From Paenibacillus_AB sp036577625 (GTDB lineage: Bacteria > Bacillota > Bacilli > Paenibacillales > NBRC-103111): a DNA stretch of 64,000 bases. Shown here in pieces: positions 32,183 to 41,219 of this stretch. How positions within the stretch are numbered: the stretch's first letter is position 1; each line of letters begins with the position of its first letter. The stretch spans positions 71,105 through 135,104 of the forward strand of contig NZ_JARBDC010000042.1 of assembly GCF_036577625.1 (NCBI RefSeq), written 5' to 3'. A model generated the notes under the pieces. That model did no database searches and was not told where the DNA came from. It saw only the letters and a list, made by a program, of their open reading frames with translations. The translations under genes and the position numbers were made by a program.

Positions 32183-32558
32183 TCCAGCGGGGAGAAGGGG
32201 CGCTTTAGCGAAAGGAGGTAGCGGCAAGGAGGCAAAAGTCCGGTTCATGGCGAGCCGGACTTTTCCTTTTTTTCGTCTTTCCGGCACCCGCTTTTTCGCC
32301 GAGCGATTACCGCCGCAACAGCAGTCCCGCCTCGAGCGCGCGGACGGTACCGGGCGCTGAAGGCGTAACGCGGCGCGCCCTGCAAACACTTGATCGGACG
32401 CGATCGGGTGTTTTTCGTTTCCCTTTCTTTCCGTATTTTTCAAAACGGAATAACGAAATCGGGAGTACTGTAAACTAACTCGGACGAGTATAATGGACGA
32501 ATATCGTACGTTCGCGCTTATGCGAAAGATCTTGTCGAACGAAGGAGTGTGAGGTGTC
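32183..32558. other. 376 bp gap: two terminators and the lytS promoter region
   Basis: After the pectinesterase terminator (32234-32273), AAACACTTGATCG (32384-32396) pairs with CGATCGGGTGTTT (32401-32413, wobbles) and runs into TTTTT, giving a second hairpin. A TATAAT at 32489-32494 with only a weak -35 region is the likely promoter of the two-component system. No gene seen. Confidence 0.65.
32234..32273 (+). terminator. Rho-independent terminator of the pectin operon
   Basis: AAAAGTCCGG (32234-32243) pairs with CCGGACTTTT (32255-32264), followed by CCTTTTTTT. Confidence 0.85.
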
Positions 32559-34349
32559 GTGATCGGCTTGCTGCCGCTCATGCTGGAACGGGTCGGCCTG
32601 CTGCTGATGGTGGCGATCCTGCTCTCCCGGCTGAAGTCGTTTCGCTCCATCGTTTATCACGAGCACGGCTATACGGAAAAAATAAGCCTTATCCTCATAT
32701 TCGGCGCGTTCGGGGTGCTCAGCAACTATACGGGCGTGCAAATTCGCGGCGGCGGCTCGATTTCGTCCGCGGCCTGGCAAGCGTGGATCGGCCCGGACGG
32801 GGCGATCGCCAATACGCGCATCATGGGCGTCGTCATCGGCGGCCTGCTCGGCGGCCCGCTCGTCGGGACGGGCGTCGGTCTCATCGCCGGGCTGCACCGG
32901 TTTACGCTCGGCGGCTTTACGGCGCTCTCCTGCGGGCTGTCGAGCATACTCGCGGGCATCGTGACGGGATGGATCGGCAGACGAATCCGCGTATGGGAAA
33001 ACAAGGCGCTCTGGCAAGCCGTCGTCATCGGCATTTCGATGGAAGCGGCGCAGATGGGCATCATATTGCTCGCCGCGCGTCCGCTTGAAGCCGCTGTCGC
33101 GCTCGTGCGCGTCATCGGCGTGCCGATGATCGTCGTCAACGGCTTCGGCACGTTTTTGTTCATGCTGATCATTCAATCGATATTGCGGGAAGAATCGCGA
33201 ACCCGCGCGCTGCATACGCAGCAGGCGTTTTCGATCGCGGACGAAACGCTGCCCTTTTTCCGGCAAGGGCTGAACCCGGAATCGTGCAGGCATGCGGCCG
33301 ACGTCATTCTGAAATGGACGAACGCCGACGCGATCTCGATTACCGACCGCCATCGCGTGCTCGCCCACGTCGGAGAAGGGGCGGATCATCATATCGCGCT
33401 GCAAAGCATCTCGACCCGGCTGACGCGGCAGGTGCTCGAAACCGGGACGACCGGCGAAGCGGGCTCGCGCCAGCAAATCCAATGCAGCAAGCCGGACTGC
33501 GTCCTGCAGGCGGCGATCGTGCTGCCGCTCAAGGTGCGGGAGCAGACGGTCGGCACGCTCAAGCTGTATTTCAAAAATCCGCGCACGCTCGACCGCGCCG
33601 AGCGCGAAATGGCGGAAGGGCTCGGCAAGCTGTTTTCGACGCAGCTCGAGCTGGCGGAGGCGGAGCGGCAGCGCAAGCTGCTGAAAGACGCGGAGATCAA
33701 GGCGCTGCAGGCGCAGGTGCATCCGCACTTTTTGTTCAACGCGTTCAATACGATTTCCGCGCTGTGCCGGACCGATCCGGAGCAGGCGCGGACGCTGCTG
33801 CTGCAGCTCAGCGTATTTTTCCGCAGCAATTTGCAGGGGGCGCGCCAAATCTTGATTCCGCTCTACAAGGAGCTGGAGCATGTGAGGGCGTATCTCGCCA
33901 TCGAGCAGGCCCGATTTCCGGACAAATACGCGCTGCGGATGGAAATCGATCCGTCGCTCGAGCCGGTCGGCGTGCCGCCGTTCACGCTGCAGCCGCTCGT
34001 CGAAAACGCGCTGCGCTACGCGTTTCCCGCGCGAACGCCGGCCGGCAGCGCGCTTATCGTGCTGCGGGCGTACCGCGAGGACGGGCATATGGCGCTCGTC
34101 GCCGAAGACAACGGCCGCGGAATCGAGCCCGGGCTGCTCGACGCCCTCGGCAGCAAGACGGTCGAGTCCGCGGAAGGGACGGGGACGGCGCTGTATAACA
34201 TTCGCAAGCGAATCGACGAAATTTACGGAGCGAAAGGCAGCTTTCGCATCGAAAGCGTTCCGGGCGAGGGGACGAAGGTGACGATTCGGCTGCCGATACA
34301 GGATTCGCAAGGGGAGGATCGCTATGCTGAAAGCTTTGATCGTGGATGA
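32559..34349 (+). CDS. LytS/YehU-type sensor histidine kinase
   Basis: 596 residues. Residues ~1-205 form the LytS-type multi-span membrane sensor (GAFGVLSNYTGVQIRGG, GGLLGGPLVGTGVGLIAGLH). A GAF-like domain spans ~225-355. The His_kinase core has the phospho-acceptor His390 in HPHFLFNAFNTISAL, followed by the ATPase domain with FTLQPLVENALRYA and EDNGRGIEPG. Known of the family: Bacillus LytS and E. coli BtsS (YehU) sense extracellular pyruvate. The start is GTG 32559; ATG 32580 is an alternative. It overlaps the response regulator gene by 26 nt. The transporter gene that follows strengthens a pyruvate-sensing role. Confidence 0.94.
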   Translation: MIGLLPLMLERVGLLLMVAILLSRLKSFRSIVYHEHGYTEKISLILIFGAFGVLSNYTGVQIRGGGSISSAAWQAWIGPDGAIANTRIMGVVIGGLLGGPLVGTGVGLIAGLHRFTLGGFTALSCGLSSILAGIVTGWIGRRIRVWENKALWQAVVIGISMEAAQMGIILLAARPLEAAVALVRVIGVPMIVVNGFGTFLFMLIIQSILREESRTRALHTQQAFSIADETLPFFRQGLNPESCRHAADVILKWTNADAISITDRHRVLAHVGEGADHHIALQSISTRLTRQVLETGTTGEAGSRQQIQCSKPDCVLQAAIVLPLKVREQTVGTLKLYFKNPRTLDRAEREMAEGLGKLFSTQLELAEAERQRKLLKDAEIKALQAQVHPHFLFNAFNTISALCRTDPEQARTLLLQLSVFFRSNLQGARQILIPLYKELEHVRAYLAIEQARFPDKYALRMEIDPSLEPVGVPPFTLQPLVENALRYAFPARTPAGSALIVLRAYREDGHMALVAEDNGRGIEPGLLDALGSKTVESAEGTGTALYNIRKRIDEIYGAKGSFRIESVPGEGTKVTIRLPIQDSQGEDRYAESFDRG

Positions 34350-35079
34350 CGAACCGATCGCTCGCGACGAGCTCGCCTATTTGCTGCGCCGGACGGGCCA
34401 GGTGGACGTCGTCGGGGAATCGGACCGGTTCGAGACGGCGCTGCGGCTCATTCGCGAGCTGCGGCCCGACGTCGTCTTCCTGGACATTCAGCTGGCCGAA
34501 GAGAACGGGGTCGACATCGCCAAGCGGCTGACGGAGGAGGTCGACGAGCCGGCGCCGGACATCGTGTTCGCGACCGCCTACGACGAGTACGCGCTTCAGG
34601 CGTTCGAGCTGGATGCGATCGATTACGTGCTGAAGCCGTTCGAAGAAAGCCGGATCAAGCGGACGGTCGACAAACTGCTCAAACGGACCGAGCTGAAGGA
34701 AAGCCGGGCCGCCTCGATCGTACCGGCGCGCCGGCCGAGAGCGAAGGAAAGGCTCGAACGGCTCCCCGTTTCGGTCGACGACCGCATTATGCTCCTTTCG
34801 GTCGACCGCATCGTCTACGTCGGCTTCGAGGACGGGAAGACGATCATCGCGACCGACGAGCGCGCCTATCGGGTGAACGAGCCGCTCGCCTCGCTCGAGC
34901 GCAAGCTGGAGGACGGCCCCTTTTTCCGCGTGCACCGCGCGTTTATCGTCAACCTCGACGCCGTCGTCGAAATTCAGCCGTGGTTTCACTCGACCTGCAA
35001 TCTCATCATGCGGAACGGGTCGACCGTGCCGGTCAGCCGGACGTACATGAAGGAGCTGAAGCAGCTGCTCGGCTTTTAG
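34324..35079 (+). CDS. LytTR-family response regulator (LytR/BtsR type)
   Basis: 251 residues. Receiver domain with acidic pocket VDDEP, phospho-acceptor Asp54 in VVFLDIQLAEENG, and the Lys in YVLKPFEES. The C-terminal LytTR DNA-binding domain (~145-250) is of the KTIIATDERAYRVNEPLASL and FFRVHRAFIVNLDAV type. LytTR proteins bind pairs of direct repeats upstream of their target. Three TMAAGCCC repeats, two of them 21 bp apart, lie between this gene and the CstA-family gene. AGGGGAGG precedes the ATG. Confidence 0.95.
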   Translation: MLKALIVDDEPIARDELAYLLRRTGQVDVVGESDRFETALRLIRELRPDVVFLDIQLAEENGVDIAKRLTEEVDEPAPDIVFATAYDEYALQAFELDAIDYVLKPFEESRIKRTVDKLLKRTELKESRAASIVPARRPRAKERLERLPVSVDDRIMLLSVDRIVYVGFEDGKTIIATDERAYRVNEPLASLERKLEDGPFFRVHRAFIVNLDAVVEIQPWFHSTCNLIMRNGSTVPVSRTYMKELKQLLGF

Positions 35080-35136
35080 CGAGGCGTTCGGGGCTTTAGG
35101 GCTATCGGATGGATCGGGGACGGACAATGTATGCCG

Positions 35137-35263
35137 CTAAGCCCGGTTCTTATGCGGCCCGCGGCTCGCATCGTGCGCCTCAAGCCCGGTTTTGTGCAAG
35201 TTAAGCCCTTTCTCGCGCGTTCTGCGCTGAAAACCGCCAATGTTCGTTTTCACCATCTATAAT
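35137..35263 (+). promoter_or_regulatory. Candidate LytTR operator repeats and promoter of the CstA-family gene
   Basis: CTAAGCCC (35137-35144), TCAAGCCC (35180-35187) and TTAAGCCC (35201-35208) are direct repeats with start-to-start spacing of 43 and 21 bp, that is four and two helical turns. A perfect TATAAT follows at 35258-35263 with no -35 box, as expected for an activated promoter. The E. coli BtsR site is also a pair of 8 bp direct repeats with a 13 bp spacer. Confidence 0.6.
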
Positions 35264-35296
35264 CGGGATTACGAACTACGAAAGGGGCGCGCCTGC

Positions 35297-37090
35297 ATGA
35301 ATGCGATTTCAATTGTTATCGGATCGATCTGTATTCTTCTGATCGCCTACCGTCTGTACGGGACGTTTATGGCTGCCAAAGTATTAAAGCTCAGCGACGC
35401 CAAGCCGACGCCGGCGCACGAGCTTCAGGACGGCAAAGACTATGTGCCGACGAACAAATGGGTGACGTTCGGACACCATTTCGCCGCCATTGCCGCGGCC
35501 GGTCCGCTCGTCGGCCCGATTCTCGCCGCGCAGTTCGGCTATTTGCCCGGCTTGCTCTGGCTGCTCATCGGAGCGGTCATCGGCGGCGCCGTGCACGATA
35601 TGGTCGTCCTGTTCGCGTCGATGCGCAAAAACGGGAAATCGCTTTCCGAGGTCGCAAAGGAAGAGCTCGGCCCGGTCGCCGGCTTCTGCACCGGACTGGC
35701 GATGCTGTTCATCATTACGATTACGATGGCCGGCTTGTCGATGGTCGTGCTGCACGCCCTCGAAAACAACCCGTGGGGGACGTTCGCCGTCGCCATTACG
35801 ATTCCGATCGCGATGTTCGTCGGCATTTTGTACAAAAAAACCGGCAACCTGAAGCTCGCTTCGACGCTCGGCTTCATTTTGCTCATGATCGGCGTGTTCG
35901 CCGGCCCGTCCATTCAGCAAACGGCGCTCGGCGACCTGCTTACGCTCGATACGCATACGCTCGGCTACATTTTGCCGATTTACGCGTTTTTCGCCGCCGC
36001 GTTGCCGATATGGCTGCTGCTCGCGCCGCGCGACTATTTGAGCAGCTTTATGAAAATCGGCGTCTTCATCGCGCTCATCGTCGGCGTGTTCATCATTAAT
36101 CCGGCGATCCAGTTCCCGGCGTTTACGTCGTTCGTCGGAGGCGGCGGCCCGATTTTGGCCGGTCCGGTCTGGCCGTTCGTCTCGATCACGATCGCCTGCG
36201 GAGCGATATCCGGCTTCCACGCCTTCGTCGGCTCGGGGACGACGCCGAAAATGATCAACCGCTGGAGCGACATTAAAGCGGTCGGCTTCGGCGCGATGCT
36301 CGTCGAATGCGTCGTCGGCATTATGGCGCTCGTCGCCGCGACCGCCCTGCAGCCGGCCGACTATGTCGCCATCAACTCGACACCGAAGGTGTTCCAGACG
36401 CTCGGCATGGACGTCGTCCATTTGCCGGAGCTCGCCGAGAAAATCGGGCTCAATCTGGAAGGCCGGACGGGCGGAGCGGTGACGCTCGCCGTCGGCATGA
36501 CGTACATTTTTACGAAAATTCCGTGGTTCAGCCATTTGTCGTCGTACTTTTTCCAATTCGTCATCATGTTCGAAGCGGTGTTCATCCTGACGGCGATCGA
36601 CGCCGGAACGCGGGTCGCCCGTTACTTGATCCAGGACTTTTTCGGCGAGCTGTACAAACCGCTCAAAAAAGCCGACTGGCTGCCGGGCTCGATTTTCGCC
36701 AGCGCGCTCGCCTGCTTCCTGTGGGGCTATCTGCTCGTTTCGGGCGACATCAGCTCGATCTGGGCGCTGTTCGGCGTATCGAACCAGCTGATGGCTGCGA
36801 TCGGCCTGATCGTCGGGGCTACCGTCATCCTGAAAATCGCCGACAAGCGCTGGTATGCGCTCACCTGCATGATTCCGCTCGCCTATTTGTTCGTGACGGT
36901 CATGTATGCGGGGTATTGGATGGTCGCGAACGTTTACTTGAACCCGTCGAACGCGGGCTACAACGTGCTGAACGGCATCCTGTCCATCATTATGCTCGTG
37001 CTCGGCATCGTCATCATGATCGCCGCCATCAAAAAATGGAACGAGCTGTGGAACGCTCCGACGATAAGAGTGAATACGAAAGCGGCTTGA
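35297..37090 (+). CDS. cstA: CstA/BtsT-family carbon-starvation transporter, probable pyruvate importer
   Basis: 597 residues from ATG 35297, with AAAGGGGCG upstream; the frame extends further upstream without a ribosome site. A polytopic membrane protein with many hydrophobic helices. The family start is AYRLYGTFMAAKVLKL and then DYVPTNKWVTFGHHFAAIAAAGPLVGP; later SGFHAFVGSGTTPKMI and DAGTRVARYLIQDFFGE. E. coli CstA and BtsT take up pyruvate (CstA also implicated in peptide use). Here it follows LytS/LytR exactly as btsT is controlled by BtsSR. Pyruvate is an end product of galacturonate breakdown, so the unit fits next to a pectin cluster. Likely induced through the repeats at 35137-35208. 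Confidence 0.93.
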   Translation: MNAISIVIGSICILLIAYRLYGTFMAAKVLKLSDAKPTPAHELQDGKDYVPTNKWVTFGHHFAAIAAAGPLVGPILAAQFGYLPGLLWLLIGAVIGGAVHDMVVLFASMRKNGKSLSEVAKEELGPVAGFCTGLAMLFIITITMAGLSMVVLHALENNPWGTFAVAITIPIAMFVGILYKKTGNLKLASTLGFILLMIGVFAGPSIQQTALGDLLTLDTHTLGYILPIYAFFAAALPIWLLLAPRDYLSSFMKIGVFIALIVGVFIINPAIQFPAFTSFVGGGGPILAGPVWPFVSITIACGAISGFHAFVGSGTTPKMINRWSDIKAVGFGAMLVECVVGIMALVAATALQPADYVAINSTPKVFQTLGMDVVHLPELAEKIGLNLEGRTGGAVTLAVGMTYIFTKIPWFSHLSSYFFQFVIMFEAVFILTAIDAGTRVARYLIQDFFGELYKPLKKADWLPGSIFASALACFLWGYLLVSGDISSIWALFGVSNQLMAAIGLIVGATVILKIADKRWYALTCMIPLAYLFVTVMYAGYWMVANVYLNPSNAGYNVLNGILSIIMLVLGIVIMIAAIKKWNELWNAPTIRVNTKAA

Positions 37091-37242
37091 CGAAGATAGC
37101 GGGTCGGGCCGAAATGCCGGGTGCGTTCGCTTGAGCGGTCCCCAAAGACCTTGACTCTCCGCTGATATTTTCCAAAAAGCGGGGGATAGTAAACAAGGGA
37201 GGCCGTTTGCAGCCGCGTCCTGTTGATGCTTGCATAGAAAAA

Positions 37243-37266
37243 GGACGGCACGGGGCCGTCCTCTTT
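37243..37266. terminator. Bidirectional terminator between convergent genes
   Basis: GGACGGC (37243-37249) pairs with GCCGTCC (37255-37261). TCTTTT follows on the plus strand and a T-run (plus-strand AAAAA at 37238) on the minus strand, serving cstA and the secreted-protein gene. Confidence 0.75.
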
Positions 37267-37274
37267 TGCTTTGC

Positions 37275-37856
37275 TTACGATACCGCGGAGTCCGAAGCTT
37301 CGGCTGCCGCGCCGTCGCCGTTTTGCGGGGCGAAGCGCTTGATGTGGACCCGGCCTTTGCCGCCCGCTTCGCCGTTCACGAGCTTCGCGGCGAAGTCGGC
37401 CAGCCCGGCTTTGCGGCTGTCGTACTGCTCCTGCGTCAGCTTGCCGTCCGCGAGCAGCTGGTCCAGCTGCTCCGTCTGGGCCGCGACGATGCCGTCGATG
37501 ACGGTTTGGACGTCGACGCCTTTCTCGCTTGCGATCGCGGCGATCGTTTTGCCGGATTTGACCGCTTCGCCCAGCTCGTCCTGCGTCAAACCGAGCAGCG
37601 CGGCGATTTCGTCGGATTTGACCCGCATATGTCCTTTGCGGATCGGCTTGTCCGCCGTTCCGTTTGCCGTTCCGTTCGTCCCGGACCACTGCGCCCGTTC
37701 GAGACGTTTTCCGAACGTTTTGTCCGTTTGAAGCTGCTGCGTTTGCGTTGTATCGGGAGCCGTATCGGCCGCGCGGGCGCTGCTCGCCCACAAGCCGCCG
37801 CCCAGTGTAATCGCAAGTGCCATCGTCGTCGCCGTTATCGTTTTCAGTCGTTTCAT
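37275..37856 (-). CDS. Small secreted protein of unknown function
   Basis: 193 residues. Signal peptide of about 29 residues with a type-I cleavage site after SSARA. The mature part is hydrophilic with a helical repeat-like centre: DEIAALLGLTQDELGEAVKS, KTIAAIASEKGVDVQTVIDG and a SHOCT-like segment LADGKLTQEQYDSRK. The two halves each look like short helix-turn-helix units seen in many secreted Paenibacillus proteins of no known role. GGAG lies before the ATG. It stands alone between cstA and the GMC gene. I do not recognise a characterised family. Confidence 0.82.
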   Translation of the reverse strand: MKRLKTITATTMALAITLGGGLWASSARAADTAPDTTQTQQLQTDKTFGKRLERAQWSGTNGTANGTADKPIRKGHMRVKSDEIAALLGLTQDELGEAVKSGKTIAAIASEKGVDVQTVIDGIVAAQTEQLDQLLADGKLTQEQYDSRKAGLADFAAKLVNGEAGGKGRVHIKRFAPQNGDGAAAEASDSAVS

Positions 37857-38200
37857 TCGTTCTCCACTCCGTTTCCGTTATAGTTGGTTGGGATCGTCGC
37901 TCCGCCGGTATCGGCGAAGGCGGGAAGCCGGTTGGTCCGGACTTCGGCGGGACCGGTCGCTCACCTCCTTCACATGGAATATCGTACCGTCGGTTTCTTA
38001 ATTTCAAGTGAAAACAAACTGAAACGAGCATGAAAGTTGGCTGAATGTTGGCTGAATGCGCGCGGCGAATAACGGCCGGACTAGCGGACGATCGGAAAAA
38101 TAAGCGGTATCGTTTGGTTCTCTACCTACACAAAAGAGAGACTATCTCCATATGTTGACTACCAGATAGTCACTTTACTTGAAAGTAGGCAGAGAGAGTG
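37857..38200. other. 344 bp gap between divergent genes
   Basis: No gene seen. The right part is AT-rich and holds an inverted repeat, GACTATCT (38140-38147) with AGATAGTC (38164-38171), a possible operator or leader hairpin for the GMC gene about 30 bp downstream. I found no convincing -35/-10 pair. Confidence 0.5.
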
Positions 38201-40024
38201 ATGGAATCTAAAAAAATAAAGAAATTGCGCAAAAAGAACGGCGCCATGGCGGCAGGCGGGTCAGAGCAAGTAACGGGACACAATAAGAAGAAAGCAATCA
38301 AGAAAAACGTTTTCGATTATATCGTCATCGGCGCCGGAACGGCGGGCGGAGTCATAGCCAAAAAATTGACGGATGACAAGCAAACTTCCGTGCTCGTTCT
38401 CGAGCCGGGAATTAACAGTACGACGCAGTTAAGCAGTCCGAACGTTTTGGAGGCCATTCCTTTGTCAACCGACAATAAATACGCCCTCAACCTTTTATCC
38501 ATAGCGGAGCCGTCCATTCAGCGGCAGCTTACAACGATCAACGGTCGGGTGATCGGGGGGAGCTCGGAGGTCAACTATATGCTCGCCATCCGCGGGAGCC
38601 GGGAGCTTTACGACAGGTGGGCGGCTCTTGTCGGCAGCAAACAATGGAGCTACAATCAAGTTCGTTCTCTGTTTATCGAAAATGAAACGTATACCGGACA
38701 AACGCAAAATCCGAACGAAAGAGGAAGAAAAGGGCCGATATTCGTCAGACAGCAGCACATTCCTTCGAACGGACTTATTCAAACGTTGGCCAACGCGACG
38801 GCAAAAGTATTGGGTATTCCCGTTGTAGAGGACTATAACACGGGGGTGCGAGACTGCACGTTTTACAAAAACCAGTTTACCCAGAAAGAAGTCGGCGGCA
38901 GGATTGCCCGCTCGTCGACGGCAACGGGGTACTTGAACGAAAGTATTGTAACTCAAGGCAATGAACGGCATCCCGACGAGGTTGGGGTTGGAAAAAGAAA
39001 GCTGGTCATTTTCGCCAAAACGACGGTGAACAAAATCGTATTCAGGAAAAAGGAAGGGTCGTTCGTCGCGGTCGGCGTCGATTATGTCAAAGACGGCGTT
39101 TCGCATCGATCGTTTGCCCGAAAAGGCGTTATCGTTTCGGCAGGCTTTTTCTCCTCCGTCATTTTGCAGCGGTCGGGGATCGGAAAATCGCGCGATTTGA
39201 TTCGTGCGGGGATCGCTCCGTTAATCGAAAATCCGAACGTAGGCTACCATTTGCAAACTCACGCGTATGTCGGACTCGGAGTTGAAGTGGATACGTCTCA
39301 AATATTGCCGATAGCGGCAGCCGATCCGAATCAGCCTATCGCCTTGGGCGCCTTTAAATCGGAGCACAGGAAAAGCTCGGAGGGCCGCCGCTTGCAGCTG
39401 CAAGGAGTGCCCGCGCCGATCTTTCTTCCCGCCCAGGAAGTGGCCAGCAACGGGTGGGAACTTGATGTGACGAAGCCTGTCAATATTATGAGCTTCGGCA
39501 TAGTTGACCTGAATCCGAGAAGCAGGGGGACGATCATGGCCGCTCATAGCGATCCCGAAGCCCTTCCGTCGTTTACCTTCAATCCGCTGCAGCCGGGTAC
39601 GAACGATCTGGATTTCATGGTGGATCAATATATCAACTTGTACAATATTATTAAAGAGGCCAGACGGAAAAACAGCGGCATTCATAAAGTGGTATATCCG
39701 CCCGAAGCGATCTTTACGATTCCCGACGAGGAGGAAAAAAGAAGACAGCTTAGTGGATACGCCAGAGCTTCTTATTCGAACTTCTACCATTACGGCGGGC
39801 AATGCAAAATGGCGAAAAGTGTTCGGGACGGAGTCGTCAACGAAAATCTGGACGTGTTCGGTACAAAAAACCTGAAAGTAGCCGATCTATCCGTCTCTCC
39901 CATTTTGCCGGACGGCAACACGTCCATACCCGCTCAAATGATCGGTTTAAACGCGGTCCGAATTATTCAAAACAATTCTCGCCCTTACGTTGCAACCGAT
40001 AAAGATTTTGTTGAAGCGGAATAA
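38201..40024 (+). CDS. GMC-family oxidoreductase (complete)
   Basis: 607 residues. A very basic, lysine-rich N-terminal tail of ~35 residues precedes the FAD-binding Rossmann motif DYIVIGAGTAGGVIAKKL. GMC signatures follow: GRVIGGSSEVNYMLAIRGS, the second signature GVIVSAGFFSSVILQRSGIG, and the C-terminal YHYGGQCKMAKS and LPDGNTSIPAQMIG. The usual C-terminal His-His/Asn pair seems replaced by Tyr-His (FYHYGG) and Asn (DGNTS). Known of the family: alcohol, choline or sugar oxidases and dehydrogenases. The substrate is unknown. Codon use is more AT-rich than the neighbours, suggesting a different origin. ATG 38201 is preferred; a GTG lies directly before it. Confidence 0.88.
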   Translation: MESKKIKKLRKKNGAMAAGGSEQVTGHNKKKAIKKNVFDYIVIGAGTAGGVIAKKLTDDKQTSVLVLEPGINSTTQLSSPNVLEAIPLSTDNKYALNLLSIAEPSIQRQLTTINGRVIGGSSEVNYMLAIRGSRELYDRWAALVGSKQWSYNQVRSLFIENETYTGQTQNPNERGRKGPIFVRQQHIPSNGLIQTLANATAKVLGIPVVEDYNTGVRDCTFYKNQFTQKEVGGRIARSSTATGYLNESIVTQGNERHPDEVGVGKRKLVIFAKTTVNKIVFRKKEGSFVAVGVDYVKDGVSHRSFARKGVIVSAGFFSSVILQRSGIGKSRDLIRAGIAPLIENPNVGYHLQTHAYVGLGVEVDTSQILPIAAADPNQPIALGAFKSEHRKSSEGRRLQLQGVPAPIFLPAQEVASNGWELDVTKPVNIMSFGIVDLNPRSRGTIMAAHSDPEALPSFTFNPLQPGTNDLDFMVDQYINLYNIIKEARRKNSGIHKVVYPPEAIFTIPDEEEKRRQLSGYARASYSNFYHYGGQCKMAKSVRDGVVNENLDVFGTKNLKVADLSVSPILPDGNTSIPAQMIGLNAVRIIQNNSRPYVATDKDFVEAE

Positions 40025-40061
40025 TTACAGATTCCTTGACGAAGTGATTTATCGAATGGTG

Positions 40062-40089
40062 GAGCTGCTTCAGGGCGGCTTCTTTTTTT
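40062..40089 (+). terminator. Terminator after the GMC gene
   Basis: GAGCTGC pairs with the GCGGCTTC side (one wobble, one bulged T) around a short loop and runs into TTTTTTT. Confidence 0.65.
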
Positions 40090-40201
40090 GGAAGCACCGG
40101 TATTCCGCGCGGCTGATGTCGCCCGTTTTTTGCATAAAGCGTTTTCGCACGGTTTAAGTTAAGGTGAGCCGTAGCTGTCCGGACAAAAGGCGCAAACCGC
40201 T

Positions 40202-41077
40202 TCATTCCGCCCGCTCGCGCTGCTTTTTCCGGTAATCGGTCGCGCTGAGTCCGGTCGTCTCCTTGAACACGCGCGTAAACGAGCGAAGCGACGAAAAGCC
40301 GACGTCGTAGGCGATTTCCGCCACCGACATATCGGTCGCGGTCAGCAGGCTGGAGGCGCGGCGAATGCGCAGCTGGTGCAAATACTCGAGAAAATTTTTG
40401 CCGAGCAGCCGCTTGAACGCCCCGCGAACGACGAAGACGCTGACGCCGAATTTGCCCGCGACCTCCTCGAGCGATATCGTTTCCTCCATGAAATGGGTGT
40501 TGACGTATTTGACGAAATCCCACTCGACCGGACTGAGCTCGACCGGTTGCCCGAACGAGGCGAAAGCCGGATGATGGCGGAAAAACAAATAAATCGCTTC
40601 CAGCAGCTTGATGCGCATAAAGCCTTGCTTGCCGAGCGACGAGGAAGCCGATTCCGCTTCGAGCGCGGATAAGACCGACTTGATCGCCTCGAACGCGTCC
40701 GGAGGCAGGTCGTAATACGGCTTCGTTTCGTCGGACAGCTTGACGAGCCACCCGCCGACTTCGGCGAAAGCGGGCTGAAACAGCGAATTCATATCGAACA
40801 TGCAGCAAAATTTATACAGCGGCTTGCCGTCGTCCAGCCGGAGCGCGTGCAGATGGTAAGGCGGCAGCAGGCATATGCTGCCGGGCTGCAGCCGGTGCTC
40901 CTCGCCGCCGACGATTTCCGTCCCGTTGCCGCTCGTCACGAGCGATATTTCCGCAAATTCGTGATGGTGGTTCGGATAGCCGTGCTTCAACGGATAATGC
41001 GTGATGAAGAGCGGAAACTCGCCTTTTTTGAACGTGCTGAGCCGCAAACTGTCCTGAAAGATCGGATAAGTCGTCAT
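40202..41077 (-). CDS. AraC-family transcriptional regulator
   Basis: 291 residues. N-terminal cupin with NHHHEFAEISLVTSGNG and the GSICLLPPYHLHAL motif; C-terminal HTH pair ISLEEVAGKFGVSVFVVRGA and VAEIAYDVGFSSLRSFTRVF. It is divergent from the DegT-family aminotransferase gene with 142 bp between, so it most likely regulates it. An inverted repeat CTACAC-N8-GTGTAG covers the expected -35 position of the aminotransferase promoter. The effector is unknown. Confidence 0.92.
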   Translation of the reverse strand: MTTYPIFQDSLRLSTFKKGEFPLFITHYPLKHGYPNHHHEFAEISLVTSGNGTEIVGGEEHRLQPGSICLLPPYHLHALRLDDGKPLYKFCCMFDMNSLFQPAFAEVGGWLVKLSDETKPYYDLPPDAFEAIKSVLSALEAESASSSLGKQGFMRIKLLEAIYLFFRHHPAFASFGQPVELSPVEWDFVKYVNTHFMEETISLEEVAGKFGVSVFVVRGAFKRLLGKNFLEYLHQLRIRRASSLLTATDMSVAEIAYDVGFSSLRSFTRVFKETTGLSATDYRKKQRERAE

Positions 41078-41142
41078 GCGCGTCGTCCCTCGCCGAAGGT
41101 CGTTTTGATTGATCCCATTGTAGCAATTTTTGACCTATTTTC

Positions 41143-41185
41143 CTACACAATTTGGCGTGTAGCGGAAAAGCCCGGATACTATAAT
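41143..41185 (+). promoter_or_regulatory. Inverted repeat and -10 box upstream of the aminotransferase gene
   Basis: CTACAC (41143-41148) and GTGTAG (41157-41162) form an inverted repeat with its right arm at the -35 position of a perfect TATAAT (41180-41185). A regulator bound here would contact or block polymerase. Confidence 0.45.
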
Positions 41186-41219
41186 GAAGGCATTCCAAGG
41201 GATAAAGGGGACGTGCACG

